Source: Streptomyces sp. HM190 (GTDB lineage Bacteria; Actinomycetota; Actinomycetes; Streptomycetales; Streptomycetaceae). Taken from it: DNA of 64,000 nucleotides. Shown here in pieces: positions 8,698 to 17,393 of this stretch; within the stretch, counting starts at the first letter, position 1, and each line of letters begins with the position of its first letter. Location: the NCBI RefSeq assembly GCF_009857135.1, contig NZ_CP047318.1, positions 6,262,001 to 6,326,000 on the forward strand, given 5' to 3'. The notes beneath the pieces were generated by a model that was not told the origin of the DNA, ran no database searches, and worked only from the letters and a program-made list of their open reading frames with translations. The translations under genes were made by a program, and so were the position numbers.

Positions 8698-9456
8698 ATG
8701 ACCACCAAGCCCGAGAAGAGCGACGACGGCAAAGTACACGGCCGGTTTCTGCTGAAGCTGTCCGGAGAGGCGTTCTCCGGGGGCGGTGGCCTCGGCGTCG
8801 ACCCGGACGTGGTGCACGCCATCGCCCGGGAGATCGCGGCGGTCGTCCGTGACGGCGCGGAGATCGCGGTCGTCATCGGCGGCGGCAACTTCTTCCGCGG
8901 CGCCGAACTCCAGCAGCGCGGCATGGACCGCGCCCGCTCCGACTACATGGGCATGCTCGGCACGGTCATGAACTGCCTCGCCCTCCAGGACTTCCTGGAG
9001 AAGGAAGGGATCGACAGCCGGGTCCAGACCGCCATCACCATGGGCCAGGTCGCCGAGCCGTACATCCCGCTGCGCGCCGTGCGCCACCTGGAGAAGGGCC
9101 GCGTGGTCATCTTCGGCGCCGGTATGGGCATGCCGTACTTCTCCACGGACACCACCGCCGCCCAGCGCGCCCTGGAGATCGACGCCCAGGCACTGCTGAT
9201 GGGCAAGAACGGCGTGGACGGGGTCTACGACTCCGACCCCAAGGCCAACCCGGACGCGGTCAAGTTCGACTCCCTCGGCTACGGCGAGGTCATCACCCGC
9301 GAACTCAAGGTCGCGGACGCCACCGCCATCACGCTCTGCCGAGACAACAAGCTCCCGATCCTCGTGTTCGAGCTTCTCAAGGAGGGCAATATCGCGCGGG
9401 CCGTCAAGGGTGAGAAGATCGGCACTCTCGTCGGTGATCAGGGAAGCCGGGCCTGA
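8698..9456 (+). CDS. pyrH: UMP kinase
   Basis: A 252-residue amino-acid-kinase-fold UMP kinase. It has LKLSGEAFSGGGGLGVD (phosphate-binding), the IGGGNFFRG glycine loop, the FGAGMGMPYFSTDT UTP/GTP-site region and the LLMGKNGVDGVYDSDP motif near the C-terminus. It phosphorylates UMP to UDP for RNA, peptidoglycan precursors and teichoic acids, and bacterial enzymes are hexamers inhibited by UTP. GAGGCGAGATCTCC precedes the ATG. It is followed by frr after 155 bases, the conserved bacterial order. Confidence 0.97.
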   Translation: MTTKPEKSDDGKVHGRFLLKLSGEAFSGGGGLGVDPDVVHAIAREIAAVVRDGAEIAVVIGGGNFFRGAELQQRGMDRARSDYMGMLGTVMNCLALQDFLEKEGIDSRVQTAITMGQVAEPYIPLRAVRHLEKGRVVIFGAGMGMPYFSTDTTAAQRALEIDAQALLMGKNGVDGVYDSDPKANPDAVKFDSLGYGEVITRELKVADATAITLCRDNKLPILVFELLKEGNIARAVKGEKIGTLVGDQGSRA

Positions 9457-9611
9457 CCGGGTCCTTCCCCTGCCCGGGGGACGGAGCCTGACCGGGGGAT
9501 GGACAATGTCCTGCCGGTCGGGAACCGTGCAGGAGCAAGACGCGACGCAGCCGGCCGCCGACGTGACCAAGTACAGCAGCCGGGCCTACTCAAGACACGC
9601 AGGAGCAAGTG

Positions 9612-10169
9612 GTGATCGAAGAGACCCTCCTCGAGGCCGAGGAGAAGATGGAGAAGGCCGTCGTGGTCGCCAAGGACGACTTCGCCGCGATCCGCACCGG
9701 TCGTGCGCACCCGGCGATGTTCAACAAGATCGTGGCCGACTACTACGGCGCGCTGACGCCGATCAACCAGCTGGCTTCGTTCTCCGTGCCGGAGCCGCGC
9801 ATGGCCGTGGTGACCCCGTTCGACAAGAGCGCGCTGCGCAACATCGAGCAGGCGATCCGCGACTCGGACCTGGGCGTCAACCCCAGCAACGACGGCAACA
9901 TCATCCGTGTGGTGTTCCCCGAGCTCACCGAGGAGCGCCGCCGCGAGTTCATCAAGGTCGCCAAGACCAAGGGTGAGGACGCCAAGGTCTCCATCCGTTC
10001 CGTGCGTCGCAAGGCCAAGGACGCCATCGACAAGCTCGTCAAGGACGGCGAGGTCGGCGAGGACGAGGGCCGCCGTGCGGAGAAGGAGCTCGACGACACC
10101 ACCGCGAAGTACGTCGCCCAGGTGGACGAGCTGCTCAAGCACAAGGAAGCCGAGCTCCTCGAGGTCTGA
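9612..10169 (+). CDS. frr: Ribosome recycling factor
   Basis: A 185-residue RRF, the usual length: MIEETLLEAEEKMEKAVV, then IRTGRAHPAMFNKI, then the beta-rich domain II segment (PINQLASFSVPEPRMAVVTPFD), then the C-terminal helix with RRKAKDAIDKL. Two adjacent GTG codons (9609 and 9612) could start it; 9612 gives the standard N-terminus. RRF splits post-termination ribosomes with EF-G. Its stop overlaps the start of cdsA (TGATG), which indicates translational coupling. Confidence 0.96.
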   Translation: MIEETLLEAEEKMEKAVVVAKDDFAAIRTGRAHPAMFNKIVADYYGALTPINQLASFSVPEPRMAVVTPFDKSALRNIEQAIRDSDLGVNPSNDGNIIRVVFPELTEERRREFIKVAKTKGEDAKVSIRSVRRKAKDAIDKLVKDGEVGEDEGRRAEKELDDTTAKYVAQVDELLKHKEAELLEV

Positions 10170-11296
10170 TGAACGACTCTTCCTGGGGGGCGCCGCCACA
10201 AGCCGGGTACTGGGCGCCGACCGACCGGGGACCTGTCCACGGGCACGCCCCGCCGGGTCCCCCGTACGATGCGACTGGGGCCCATCATCCGATGCAGACT
10301 CAGCCCATGCCCATCGTGCCCGACGTACCCGCGCATGGCGGAGACCAGGACGACGACCGGGGGGCCGGTCGGCAGGCCGGTCCCCTGTTCCGTGACGAGA
10401 CGCCGCAGGCGCACCCCCACGGGGAGGCGCCGCAGAAGCCGGAGCCCATGCCCGACGCCCCTCGGACCGCCCCGCAGAAGAAGAGCGCGGGCCGCGACCT
10501 GAGCGCCGCCATAGGGGTCGGCGTCGGGCTCGGCGTGGTCATCGTCGCGTCGCTGTTCATCGTCAAGGCCGTCTTCGTCGGCGTCATAGCGGTCGCCGTC
10601 GTCGTCGGCCTGTGGGAGCTCACCTCGCGCCTGCAGGAACGCAGGGGCATCAGGGCGCCGCTCGTGCCGCTCGCGGTCGGCGGCGCCGCCATGGTGGTCG
10701 CCGGGTACGTGCGCGGGCCGGAGGGCGCGTGGGTGGCCACGGCGCTGACCGCGCTCGCCGTCCTCGTGTGGCGGATGACGGAACCGCCGGAGAACTACCT
10801 GAAGGACGTCACGGCGGGCGTCTTCGCCGCGTTCTACGTGCCGTTCCTCGCCACGTTCGTCGCGCTCATGCTCACCGCGGACGACGGACCGCTGCGGGTC
10901 CTCACGTTCCTGGTGCTGACCGTGGTCAGCGACACGGGCGCGTACGCCGTCGGCTGGCGCTTCGGCAAGCACAAGCTCGCCCCCCGCATCAGCCCCGGCA
11001 AGACCCGGGAGGGACTGCTCGGCGCGGTCGCCTTCGCCATGGTCGCGGGCGCGCTGCTCATGCAGTTCGTCATCGACGGCGGCGCGTGGTGGCAGGGCCT
11101 GCTCCTGGGCCTCGCGGTAGCCGCCAGCGCCACCCTCGGTGACCTCGGCGAGTCGATGATCAAGCGGGACCTGGGCATCAAGGACATGGGCACGCTGCTG
11201 CCCGGTCACGGCGGGATCATGGACCGGCTGGACTCGCTGCTGCCGACGGCCCCGGTGGTCTGGATGCTGCTGGTGCTGTTCGTGGGCTCCGGCTGA
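10169..11296 (+). CDS. cdsA: Phosphatidate cytidylyltransferase (CDP-diglyceride synthase)
   Basis: A 375-residue membrane enzyme. The first 110 residues are a Pro/Gly/His-rich cytoplasmic extension. About eight hydrophobic segments follow. The signature of the family lies at the C-terminal end: GDLGESMIKRDLGIKDMG, then LLPGHGGIMDRLDS. It makes CDP-diacylglycerol from phosphatidate and CTP at the cytoplasmic membrane, the branch point of phospholipid synthesis. It overlaps frr by one base and is closed by a strong terminator, so frr-cdsA ends a transcription unit. Confidence 0.96.
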   Translation: MNDSSWGAPPQAGYWAPTDRGPVHGHAPPGPPYDATGAHHPMQTQPMPIVPDVPAHGGDQDDDRGAGRQAGPLFRDETPQAHPHGEAPQKPEPMPDAPRTAPQKKSAGRDLSAAIGVGVGLGVVIVASLFIVKAVFVGVIAVAVVVGLWELTSRLQERRGIRAPLVPLAVGGAAMVVAGYVRGPEGAWVATALTALAVLVWRMTEPPENYLKDVTAGVFAAFYVPFLATFVALMLTADDGPLRVLTFLVLTVVSDTGAYAVGWRFGKHKLAPRISPGKTREGLLGAVAFAMVAGALLMQFVIDGGAWWQGLLLGLAVAASATLGDLGESMIKRDLGIKDMGTLLPGHGGIMDRLDSLLPTAPVVWMLLVLFVGSG

Positions 11297-11327
11297 CCGG
11301 AACACCCCACGGGTACGCGGTGTCGCG

Positions 11328-11362
11328 CGGGCCCCCGCCCTGGAGGACAGGGCGGGGGCCCG
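11328..11362 (+). terminator. cdsA terminator
   Basis: A perfect 14-bp GC stem (CGGGCCCCCGCCCT with AGGGCGGGGGCCCG) with a 7-base loop, 31 bases after the cdsA stop. It has no T run. Confidence 0.88.
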
Positions 11363-11431
11363 TCGCCGTGCGCCGTGGGGCAGCGGCGAGCCGAGGGCCC
11401 GTACGCCCGCGCCCGGTGGCGAGCGGGGTGA

Positions 11432-11650
11432 TCACCCCGCTCGCCACCGGGCCGCCGCACCCCCGAGTCGCCTGATCAACGTGACAGTCGCCGTAGGGCG
11501 GTCCACTGCCGCGGTCCCGGCCCCGTCCCGAGCGGGGCCGCCGACGGCCGGCGCCCGCTCCGCTCCCGGCGCCGGCACCGCCCCCGTGCCCATGGCCCCG
11601 GCCAGCACGCCGGCCAGCGCCACCGTCCTCACGCGTCCAACGGATCCCAC
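11432..11650 (-). CDS. Possible small exported protein (72 aa)
   Basis: A GTG-started 72-residue frame opens with a signal-peptide-like stretch (RVRTVALAGVLAGAMGTGAVPAPGA), then an Ala/Gly-rich body without recognisable domains. It lies in the otherwise gene-free 11,363-11,862 gap, antisense to the rlmN leader. It could equally be a chance open frame in GC-rich DNA. No family is recognised. Confidence 0.22.
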   Translation of the reverse strand: MGSVGRVRTVALAGVLAGAMGTGAVPAPGAERAPAVGGPARDGAGTAAVDRPTATVTLIRRLGGAAARWRAG

Positions 11651-11862
11651 TCGCGCCCCCCGTTCCCGTGTGCGTCCTCCGGTATCACGCGCACCACAGG
11701 TGTTCGGTTCTCGGTGGGCGCACGTCCGTGCGATGGAGGTGTGGCCCGGGCGCCGGTGCGACGAGGGGAGTGGTGAGCCGGAGGCGGGCCGGGGGAGCGG
11801 GGCGCGGGGCCGGACCTTCGGCCGCCGGGGCAGCGGATTCGATCTGCGACACTGGGAGGGTT

Positions 11863-12969
11863 ATGCCGAAGCCCGGAGAACTCACTTTCGTCGCCCCCCG
11901 CGGAGCCAAGAAGCCGCCGCGGCACCTTGCCGATCTCACGCCCGCCGAGCGCAAGGACGCGGTGGCGGCGATCGGGGAGAAGCCGTTTCGTGCCAAGCAG
12001 CTCTCGCAGCACTACTTCGCGCGGTACGCGCACGCCCCGGAGCAGTGGACCGACATCCCCGCGTCTGCGCGCACCAAGCTCCAGGAAGCGCTGCTTCCCG
12101 AGCTGATGACGGTCGTCCGGCATCTGTCGACGGACCAGGACACCACCCGCAAGACGCTGTGGCGGCTGTTCGACGGGACGCTCGTCGAGTCGGTGCTGAT
12201 GCGGTACCCGGACCGGGTCACCATGTGCATCAGCTCGCAGGCCGGGTGCGGCATGAACTGCCCGTTCTGCGCCACCGGGCAGGCCGGGCTCGACCGGAAC
12301 CTGTCCACCGCCGAGATCGTCCACCAGATCGTGGACGGGATGCGGGCCCTGCGCGACGGGGAGATCCCCGGCGGTCCCGCCCGGCTCTCCAACATCGTCT
12401 TCATGGGGATGGGCGAGCCGCTCGCCAACTACAACCGGGTCGTCGGCGCCATCCGCCGCCTCACCGACCCGGAGCCGGACGGGCTCGGGCTCTCGCAGCG
12501 CGGGATCACCGTGTCGACGGTCGGTCTGGTGCCCGCCATCCACCGGTTCGCCGACGAGGGCTTCAAGTGCCGGCTCGCCATCTCGCTGCACGCCCCCGAC
12601 GACGAGCTGCGCGACACCCTCGTACCGGTCAACACCCGGTGGAAGGTGCGCGAGGTCCTCGACGCCGGATGGGAGTACACCGCGAAGTCCGGGCGGCGCC
12701 TGTCCATCGAGTACGCGCTGATCCGGGACATCAACGACCAGGCGTGGCGTGGTGACCGGCTGGGCCGGCTGCTCAAGGGCCGACCGGTGCACGTCAACCT
12801 CATCCCGCTGAACCCCACGCCCGGCTCCAAGTGGACCGCGTCGCGTCCCGAGGACGAGAAGGCGTTCGTGGAGGCCATCGCCGCCCACGGGGTGCCGGTG
12901 ACCGTGCGGGACACCAGGGGCCAGGAGATCGACGGGGCCTGCGGGCAGCTCGCGGCCACCGAGCGGTAG
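11863..12969 (+). CDS. rlmN: Dual-specificity 23S rRNA/tRNA (adenine-C2) methyltransferase RlmN
   Basis: A 368-residue radical-SAM methyltransferase. The [4Fe-4S] cysteines are in QAGCGMNCPFCATG (C129, C133, C136, CxxxCxxC), followed by VFMGMGEPLANY and the SAM-binding GITVSTVGLVPAI. A Cys near the end (GACGQL, about C360) matches the resolving/methylated cysteine of the family. RlmN methylates A2503 of 23S rRNA and A37 of some tRNAs. ATG 11863 follows GGGAGGGTT and fits the family start; the frame runs upstream to 11668 without homology. It appears monocistronic. Confidence 0.95.
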   Translation: MPKPGELTFVAPRGAKKPPRHLADLTPAERKDAVAAIGEKPFRAKQLSQHYFARYAHAPEQWTDIPASARTKLQEALLPELMTVVRHLSTDQDTTRKTLWRLFDGTLVESVLMRYPDRVTMCISSQAGCGMNCPFCATGQAGLDRNLSTAEIVHQIVDGMRALRDGEIPGGPARLSNIVFMGMGEPLANYNRVVGAIRRLTDPEPDGLGLSQRGITVSTVGLVPAIHRFADEGFKCRLAISLHAPDDELRDTLVPVNTRWKVREVLDAGWEYTAKSGRRLSIEYALIRDINDQAWRGDRLGRLLKGRPVHVNLIPLNPTPGSKWTASRPEDEKAFVEAIAAHGVPVTVRDTRGQEIDGACGQLAATER

Positions 12970-13187
12970 CCGCCCGAACCGCCCACCGGCATACCCCGCT
13001 GTACGGCCCGTCGGGGTCGGGGCACGGCTCCGGGCGCGGGCGGCAGCCGTCCAGGTCACCGCTCCGGGCGCAGACGACAGCCGTCCGGGGCACGGCTCCG
13101 CTCGGCATGCGCCGACTCGCGGTCACCACCGAGGAGTCGGATTCCGGCCACGGGGTAGTGTGACCTTCGTACACATCTTCATATTCC
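12970..13187. other. rlmN-thiB intergenic region with short direct repeats
   Basis: No gene is seen. Two near copies of a GCTCCGGGCGC...GACAGCCGTCC-type segment (about 13,028-13,054 and 13,061-13,085) and two copies of GGCACGGCTCCG occur here. A TAGTGT at 13,156-13,161 is a possible -10 for the thiamine operon, but no good -35 was found at proper distance. Confidence 0.4.
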
Positions 13188-13280
13188 GACAGGGGAGCGC
13201 CACAGCGCTGAGAGTGCGGCATCCAGGCCGCAGACCCTCTGAACCTCGCCCAGGTCATTCTGGGTAGGAAGTTCGGTCTT
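13188..13280 (+). ncRNA. TPP riboswitch (THI element)
   Basis: The conserved TPP-binding core is present in order: GGGGAGCGCC, then GCTGAGAGTGCGG (the CUGAGA pyrimidine-sensor block), then GACCCTCTGAACCTC, then CAGGTCATTCTGGGTAGGAAG (the pyrophosphate-sensor arm). It lies about 90 bases upstream of a thiamine-type ABC importer. When TPP is plentiful it should shut off transport. It is followed by a 13-bp hairpin that can act as the expression platform. Confidence 0.95.
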
Positions 13281-13295
13281 CACTCGAGCTGTTGC

Positions 13296-13333
13296 GCCCT
13301 GCCCGGGAACCCGCCGAGGGTCCCGGGCAGGGC
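13296..13333 (+). terminator. Riboswitch expression-platform hairpin
   Basis: A perfect 13-bp stem (GCCCTGCCCGGGA with TCCCGGGCAGGGC), 12-base loop, followed by CGCGTCTCTT. It lies between the TPP aptamer and the thiB ribosome binding site (AGGAGG at about 13,359), which fits transcription termination control rather than simple RBS masking. Confidence 0.75.
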
Positions 13334-13368
13334 CGCGTCTCTTCCTGGCCACCCCCAGGAGGACATCA

Positions 13369-14448
13369 GTGCACATCAGAACGTTCGTCGCCGCGGCCGT
13401 CGGCCTCGGCCTCGTCACGCTGTCCGCGTGCGGTTCGTCGTCGTCCGATGACACCGGGTCGGGCGGCTCCAGGACCGTCACCCTCGTCAGCCACGGCTCC
13501 TTCAGCTACTCCAAGGACGTGCTGAAGGCGTTCGAGAAGGAATCCGGCTACAACGTCAAGGTCCTCAAGAGCGGCGACGCCGGCCAGGCCGTCAACCAGG
13601 CGATCCTGACCAAGGACAACCCGCAGGGCGACGTCTTCTTCGGCGTCGACAACACCCTGCTGTCCCGCGCGCTCGACAACGGCCTCTTCCAGCCGTACGA
13701 GGCGAAGGGCCTCGACAAGGTCGGCGCCGCGTACCAGCTCGACAAGGAGAAGCACCGGGTCACGCCCATCGACTCCGGTGACATCTGCGTCAACTACGAC
13801 AAGGCGTACTTCAGCGAGAAGAAGATCGAGCCGCCGCGGACCTTCGACGATCTGGTCAAGCCCGAGTACAAGGACCTCCTCGTCACCGAGAACGCCTCCA
13901 CCTCCTCGCCCGGCCTCGGCTTCGTGCTCGGCACGGCCGCGAAGTACGGCGACGAGGGCTGGGAGGGCTACTGGAAGAAGCTCAAGGCCAACGGCGTCAA
14001 GGTCGTCGACGGCTGGGAGCAGGCCTACTACCAGGAGTTCTCCGGCTCCACCGACGGCAGGAAGGCCGGCGGCGACCGCCCGCTCGTCGTGTCCTACGCC
14101 TCCTCGCCGCCCGCCGAGGTCGTCTACGCCGAGCCGCGCCCGAAGACCGCGCCCACCGGCGTCGCCACCGGCACCTGCTTCCGGCAGATCGAGTTCGCCG
14201 GGCTGCTGAGCAACGCGCGCAACGCCGAGGGTGGCAAGGCCCTCATCGACTTCCTGATCTCCAAGAGGTTCCAGGAGGACATGCCGCTGAACATGTTCGT
14301 GTACCCGGTGGTCGACGGCGCGTCCGTCCCCGCCGAGTTCGCCGAATACGGACCGGCCGCGAAGGACCCGGAGACCATGGCGCCGGCGAAGATCGCCGAG
14401 AAGCGTGACGAGTGGGTCAAGTCATGGACCTCGCTCGTACTGAAGTAG
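13369..14448 (+). CDS. thiB: Thiamine ABC transporter substrate-binding lipoprotein
   Basis: A 359-residue lipoprotein starting with GTG, with a signal peptide and lipobox (LVTLSAC, C21). The body is a ThiB-like class of binding protein: GSRTVTLVSHGSFSYSKDVLKAFEKESGY, then FFGVDNTLLSRALDNGLF and SGDICVNYDKAYF. It should capture thiamine (or TPP/TMP) outside the membrane and hand it to ThiP/ThiQ. It sits 36 bases after the riboswitch hairpin with a strong AGGAGG site. The thiP start lies inside its last 25 bases, so translation is coupled. The riboswitch makes thiamine compounds the best substrate call. Confidence 0.92.
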   Translation: MHIRTFVAAAVGLGLVTLSACGSSSSDDTGSGGSRTVTLVSHGSFSYSKDVLKAFEKESGYNVKVLKSGDAGQAVNQAILTKDNPQGDVFFGVDNTLLSRALDNGLFQPYEAKGLDKVGAAYQLDKEKHRVTPIDSGDICVNYDKAYFSEKKIEPPRTFDDLVKPEYKDLLVTENASTSSPGLGFVLGTAAKYGDEGWEGYWKKLKANGVKVVDGWEQAYYQEFSGSTDGRKAGGDRPLVVSYASSPPAEVVYAEPRPKTAPTGVATGTCFRQIEFAGLLSNARNAEGGKALIDFLISKRFQEDMPLNMFVYPVVDGASVPAEFAEYGPAAKDPETMAPAKIAEKRDEWVKSWTSLVLK

Positions 14449-16166
14449 CCGAGGAGCCCCCCGGGGCGGCGGGGGCCGAGCCCCGGCGGGGACCGCGCCG
14501 GGGCGGCGCGGCGCGGCTGGGGCTGATGGCCCTGCCCGTCGCGTTCTTCGGGGTGTTCTTCGCCTACCCGGTCGCCGCGATCGTCGTCCGGGGGCTCAGG
14601 ACCGACGGGCGCGGCGCGGGCTGGCAGTTCGGGCGGATCGCCGAGGTGCTGGGGGACTCCGGGATCCGGCACGTGCTGTGGTTCACCACCTGGCAGGCGC
14701 TCGTCTCGACCGCGCTCACCCTGCTGATCGCCCTCCCCGGCGCATATGTGTTCGCACGCTTCGACTTCCGGGGCAAGGACGTCCTGCGGGCGGTCGTCAC
14801 CGTGCCGTTCGTGCTGCCGACCGTGGTCGTCGGCACCGCCTTCCTGGCGCTGGTCGGGCGCGGCGGACTGCTCGACGAACTGTGGGGCGTACGGCTGGAC
14901 ACCACCGTGTGGGCGATCCTGCTCGCACACGTGTTCTTCAACTATGCGGTCGTCGTCCGGACCGTCGGCGGGCTGTGGGCACAGCTCGACCCGCGGCAGG
15001 AGGAGGCCGCGCGGATGCTCGGGGCGTCCCCGCTGGGCGCCTGGCGGAAGGTCACCCTGCCGGCGCTCGGTCCCGCCGTGGCCGCCGCCGCCCTGATGGT
15101 CTTCCTGTTCACCTTCACCTCGTTCGGGGTGGTGCAGATCCTCGGCGGGCCGACCTTCTCCACGCTCGAAGTGGAGATCTACCGGCAGACCTCGGAGATC
15201 TTCGACCTCGCGACGGCCGCCGTCCTGACGCTCGTGCAGTTCGTCGCGGTCGGGATGATCCTCGCCGTGCACGCCTGGACCGTGCGGCGGCGGGAGACCG
15301 CGCTGCGGCTGGTCGACGCCTCGCTCACGGCACGGCGACCGCGAGGCGCCGGGCAGTGGGCGCTGCTGGCCGGCGTCCTCGCCACGGTGCTCGCGCTGAT
15401 CCTGCTGCCGCTGGGCGTCCTGGTCCAGCGGTCGTTCGACGCACCGGGACTCGGCTACTACGAGGCGCTCACCCGCGACGACAGCGGGATCTTCCTGGTG
15501 GCCCCGATCGAGGCGATCGGCAACTCACTCGCCTACGCCTGCGCCGCGACCGCCATCGCCGTCCTCGTGGGCGGGCTCGCGGCGGCCGCCCTCACCGTGC
15601 GCACCCGCCCCCGCGGCAACGGTGCGACCCCCGTCACGGACCGTCTCGTCCGGGGCTTCGACGCGCTGCTCATGCTGCCGCTCGGGGTCTCCGCCGTGAC
15701 CGTCGGATTCGGTTTCCTGATCGCGCTCGACGAACCGCCGCTCGACCTGCGCAGTTCGTGGATCCTGGTGCCCCTCGCCCAGGCCCTGGTCGGCGTCCCC
15801 TTCGTCGTACGGACCATGCTGCCCGTGCTGCGGGCGGTGGACCAACGGCTGCGGGAGGCGGCGGCCGTCCTCGGGGCGTCGCCGTGGCGGGTCTGGCGCG
15901 AGGTCGACCTGCCGCTCGTCCGGCGGGCGCTGCTGGTCGCGGCCGGGTTCGCCTTCGCCGTCTCGCTCGGTGAGTTCGGGGCGACCGTGTTCATCGCGCG
16001 CGCCGACAACCCGACCCTGCCGGTGGCCGTGGCCCGGCTGCTCGGCAGGCCGGGCGACCTCAACTACGGGCAGGCCATGGCCCTTTCGACGATTCTGATG
16101 GTGGTGTGCGCGGTGGCCCTGCTGGTGCTGGAGCGCCTGCGCACCGATCGCACGGGGGAGCTGTGA
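14424..16166 (+). CDS. thiP: Thiamine ABC transporter permease (fused two-domain)
   Basis: A 580-residue integral membrane protein with about twelve hydrophobic segments in two halves. Each half has an EAA loop that docks the ATPase: EEAARMLGASPLGAWRKVTLP in the first, REAAAVLGASPWRVWREVDLP in the second. Such ThiP/FbpB-type fused permeases form the whole channel alone. The ATG at 14424 is preferred over GTG 14412; both overlap thiB. The stop overlaps the thiQ start (TGATG). Confidence 0.92.
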   Translation: MDLARTEVAEEPPGAAGAEPRRGPRRGGAARLGLMALPVAFFGVFFAYPVAAIVVRGLRTDGRGAGWQFGRIAEVLGDSGIRHVLWFTTWQALVSTALTLLIALPGAYVFARFDFRGKDVLRAVVTVPFVLPTVVVGTAFLALVGRGGLLDELWGVRLDTTVWAILLAHVFFNYAVVVRTVGGLWAQLDPRQEEAARMLGASPLGAWRKVTLPALGPAVAAAALMVFLFTFTSFGVVQILGGPTFSTLEVEIYRQTSEIFDLATAAVLTLVQFVAVGMILAVHAWTVRRRETALRLVDASLTARRPRGAGQWALLAGVLATVLALILLPLGVLVQRSFDAPGLGYYEALTRDDSGIFLVAPIEAIGNSLAYACAATAIAVLVGGLAAAALTVRTRPRGNGATPVTDRLVRGFDALLMLPLGVSAVTVGFGFLIALDEPPLDLRSSWILVPLAQALVGVPFVVRTMLPVLRAVDQRLREAAAVLGASPWRVWREVDLPLVRRALLVAAGFAFAVSLGEFGATVFIARADNPTLPVAVARLLGRPGDLNYGQAMALSTILMVVCAVALLVLERLRTDRTGEL

Positions 16167-17224
16167 TGTTGCTGAGGATCGAGGGCGCGACCGTGCGCTT
16201 CGACGGGCGGCCCGTGCTCGACGACGTCCGACTGGGCGTCGCCGAGCACGAGATCGTATGCGTGCTGGGGCCGAGCGGCAGCGGGAAGTCGACCCTGCTG
16301 CGGGCGGTCGCCGGGCTCCAGCCCCTCGACGCCGGACGGGTGTCGCTCGACGGGCGCGACCAGTCGGGTGTCCCGGCGCACAGGCGCGGGGTCGGCCTGA
16401 TGTTCCAGGACCACCAGCTGTTCCCCCAGCGGGACGTCGCGGGCAACGTCGCCTTCGGGCCCCGGATGCACGGCGCGGGTAAGGACGAACGCGCCGCCCG
16501 GGTGAGGGAGTTGCTGGAGCTGGTCGGGCTGCCCGGCGCCGCGCGCCGCCGGGTCGGGGAGCTGTCCGGCGGTGAGCAGCAGCGGGTCGCCCTGGCGCGG
16601 GCCCTCGCGCCACGCCCCCGGCTGCTCATGCTCGACGAACCCCTCGGCCAGCTGGACCGCTCACTGCGGGAACGACTCGTCGTCGAACTCCGGCAACTGT
16701 TCAACGAGTTGGGTACGACCGTGCTGGCGGTCACGCACGACCAGGGGGAGGCGTTCGCGCTGGCCGACCGGGTCGTGGTGATGCGCGACGGACGGATCGC
16801 CCAGTCCGGCACGCCCCTGGAGGTGTGGCAGCGTCCGGCGGACGAGTTCGTGGCCCGCTTCCTCGGCTTCGACAACGTGGTCGACGCGACGGTGACCGGC
16901 CAGGCCGCCGACACCCCCTGGGGCAAGGTCCCGGTCCCCGAGGGCTCGCCGCAGGGGCCGGGCGCGCTGCTGGTGCGGCCCGCCGGGGTACGACTGGTCG
17001 ACGCCGCCGACGGGCTGCCCTGCACCGTGGCCGCGCGCACCTTCCGGGGTACCCATGTCGCCGTGCACCTCCAACCCGAGGGCGCGCCACGGCTGGAGGC
17101 GGCGTGCGCGCTGCGGGACGCCCCGGACCCCGGCGACCGGGTGGGCGTGGCCTTCGACGCCGCCGAGATCCTCGTGCTGGGGGGTGATCCGGCGGCACAG
17201 CGCCCAGCACCCCCACCACGATGA
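16166..17224 (+). CDS. thiQ: Thiamine ABC transporter ATP-binding protein
   Basis: A 352-residue ABC ATPase: Walker A GPSGSGKST (35-43), Q-loop in LMFQDHQLFPQRDV, signature LSGGEQQR, Walker B LLMLDEP, H-loop AVTHDQGEA. A C-terminal TOBE-like domain (from about residue 240) resembles that of iron/putrescine/sugar importers and is longer than E. coli ThiQ. It overlaps thiP by one base, with GGGGGAG just ahead. It energises uptake for the riboswitch-controlled operon. Confidence 0.92.
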   Translation: MLLRIEGATVRFDGRPVLDDVRLGVAEHEIVCVLGPSGSGKSTLLRAVAGLQPLDAGRVSLDGRDQSGVPAHRRGVGLMFQDHQLFPQRDVAGNVAFGPRMHGAGKDERAARVRELLELVGLPGAARRRVGELSGGEQQRVALARALAPRPRLLMLDEPLGQLDRSLRERLVVELRQLFNELGTTVLAVTHDQGEAFALADRVVVMRDGRIAQSGTPLEVWQRPADEFVARFLGFDNVVDATVTGQAADTPWGKVPVPEGSPQGPGALLVRPAGVRLVDAADGLPCTVAARTFRGTHVAVHLQPEGAPRLEAACALRDAPDPGDRVGVAFDAAEILVLGGDPAAQRPAPPPR

Positions 17225-17294
17225 CGCGTACCCGTGCTCCCCTGCCCCGTGTACCCGTGCCCGCCGGGCCCGTCACGACCGCCGGAGCACGGGC

Positions 17295-17393
17295 CGCACG
17301 GCCGTACGGCGACGGTCAGCGCAGGGTCGCACGGCCGTACGGCGACGGTCAGCGCAGGGTCGCACGGCCGTACGGCGACGGTCAGCGCAGGGA
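17295..17393. repeat. 33-bp tandem repeat, three copies
   Basis: Three almost perfect copies (17295-17327, 17328-17360, 17361-17393) of a 33-bp unit starting CGCACGGCCGTACGGCGACG and ending GTCAGCGCAGGGT. The third copy covers the stop codon and last codons of the LAXTG surface protein on the minus strand, so each copy carries a duplicate of its ...Leu-Arg-stop end. CGGCCGTACGG inside the unit is nearly palindromic. The array fills the gap between two convergent genes. Confidence 0.92.
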
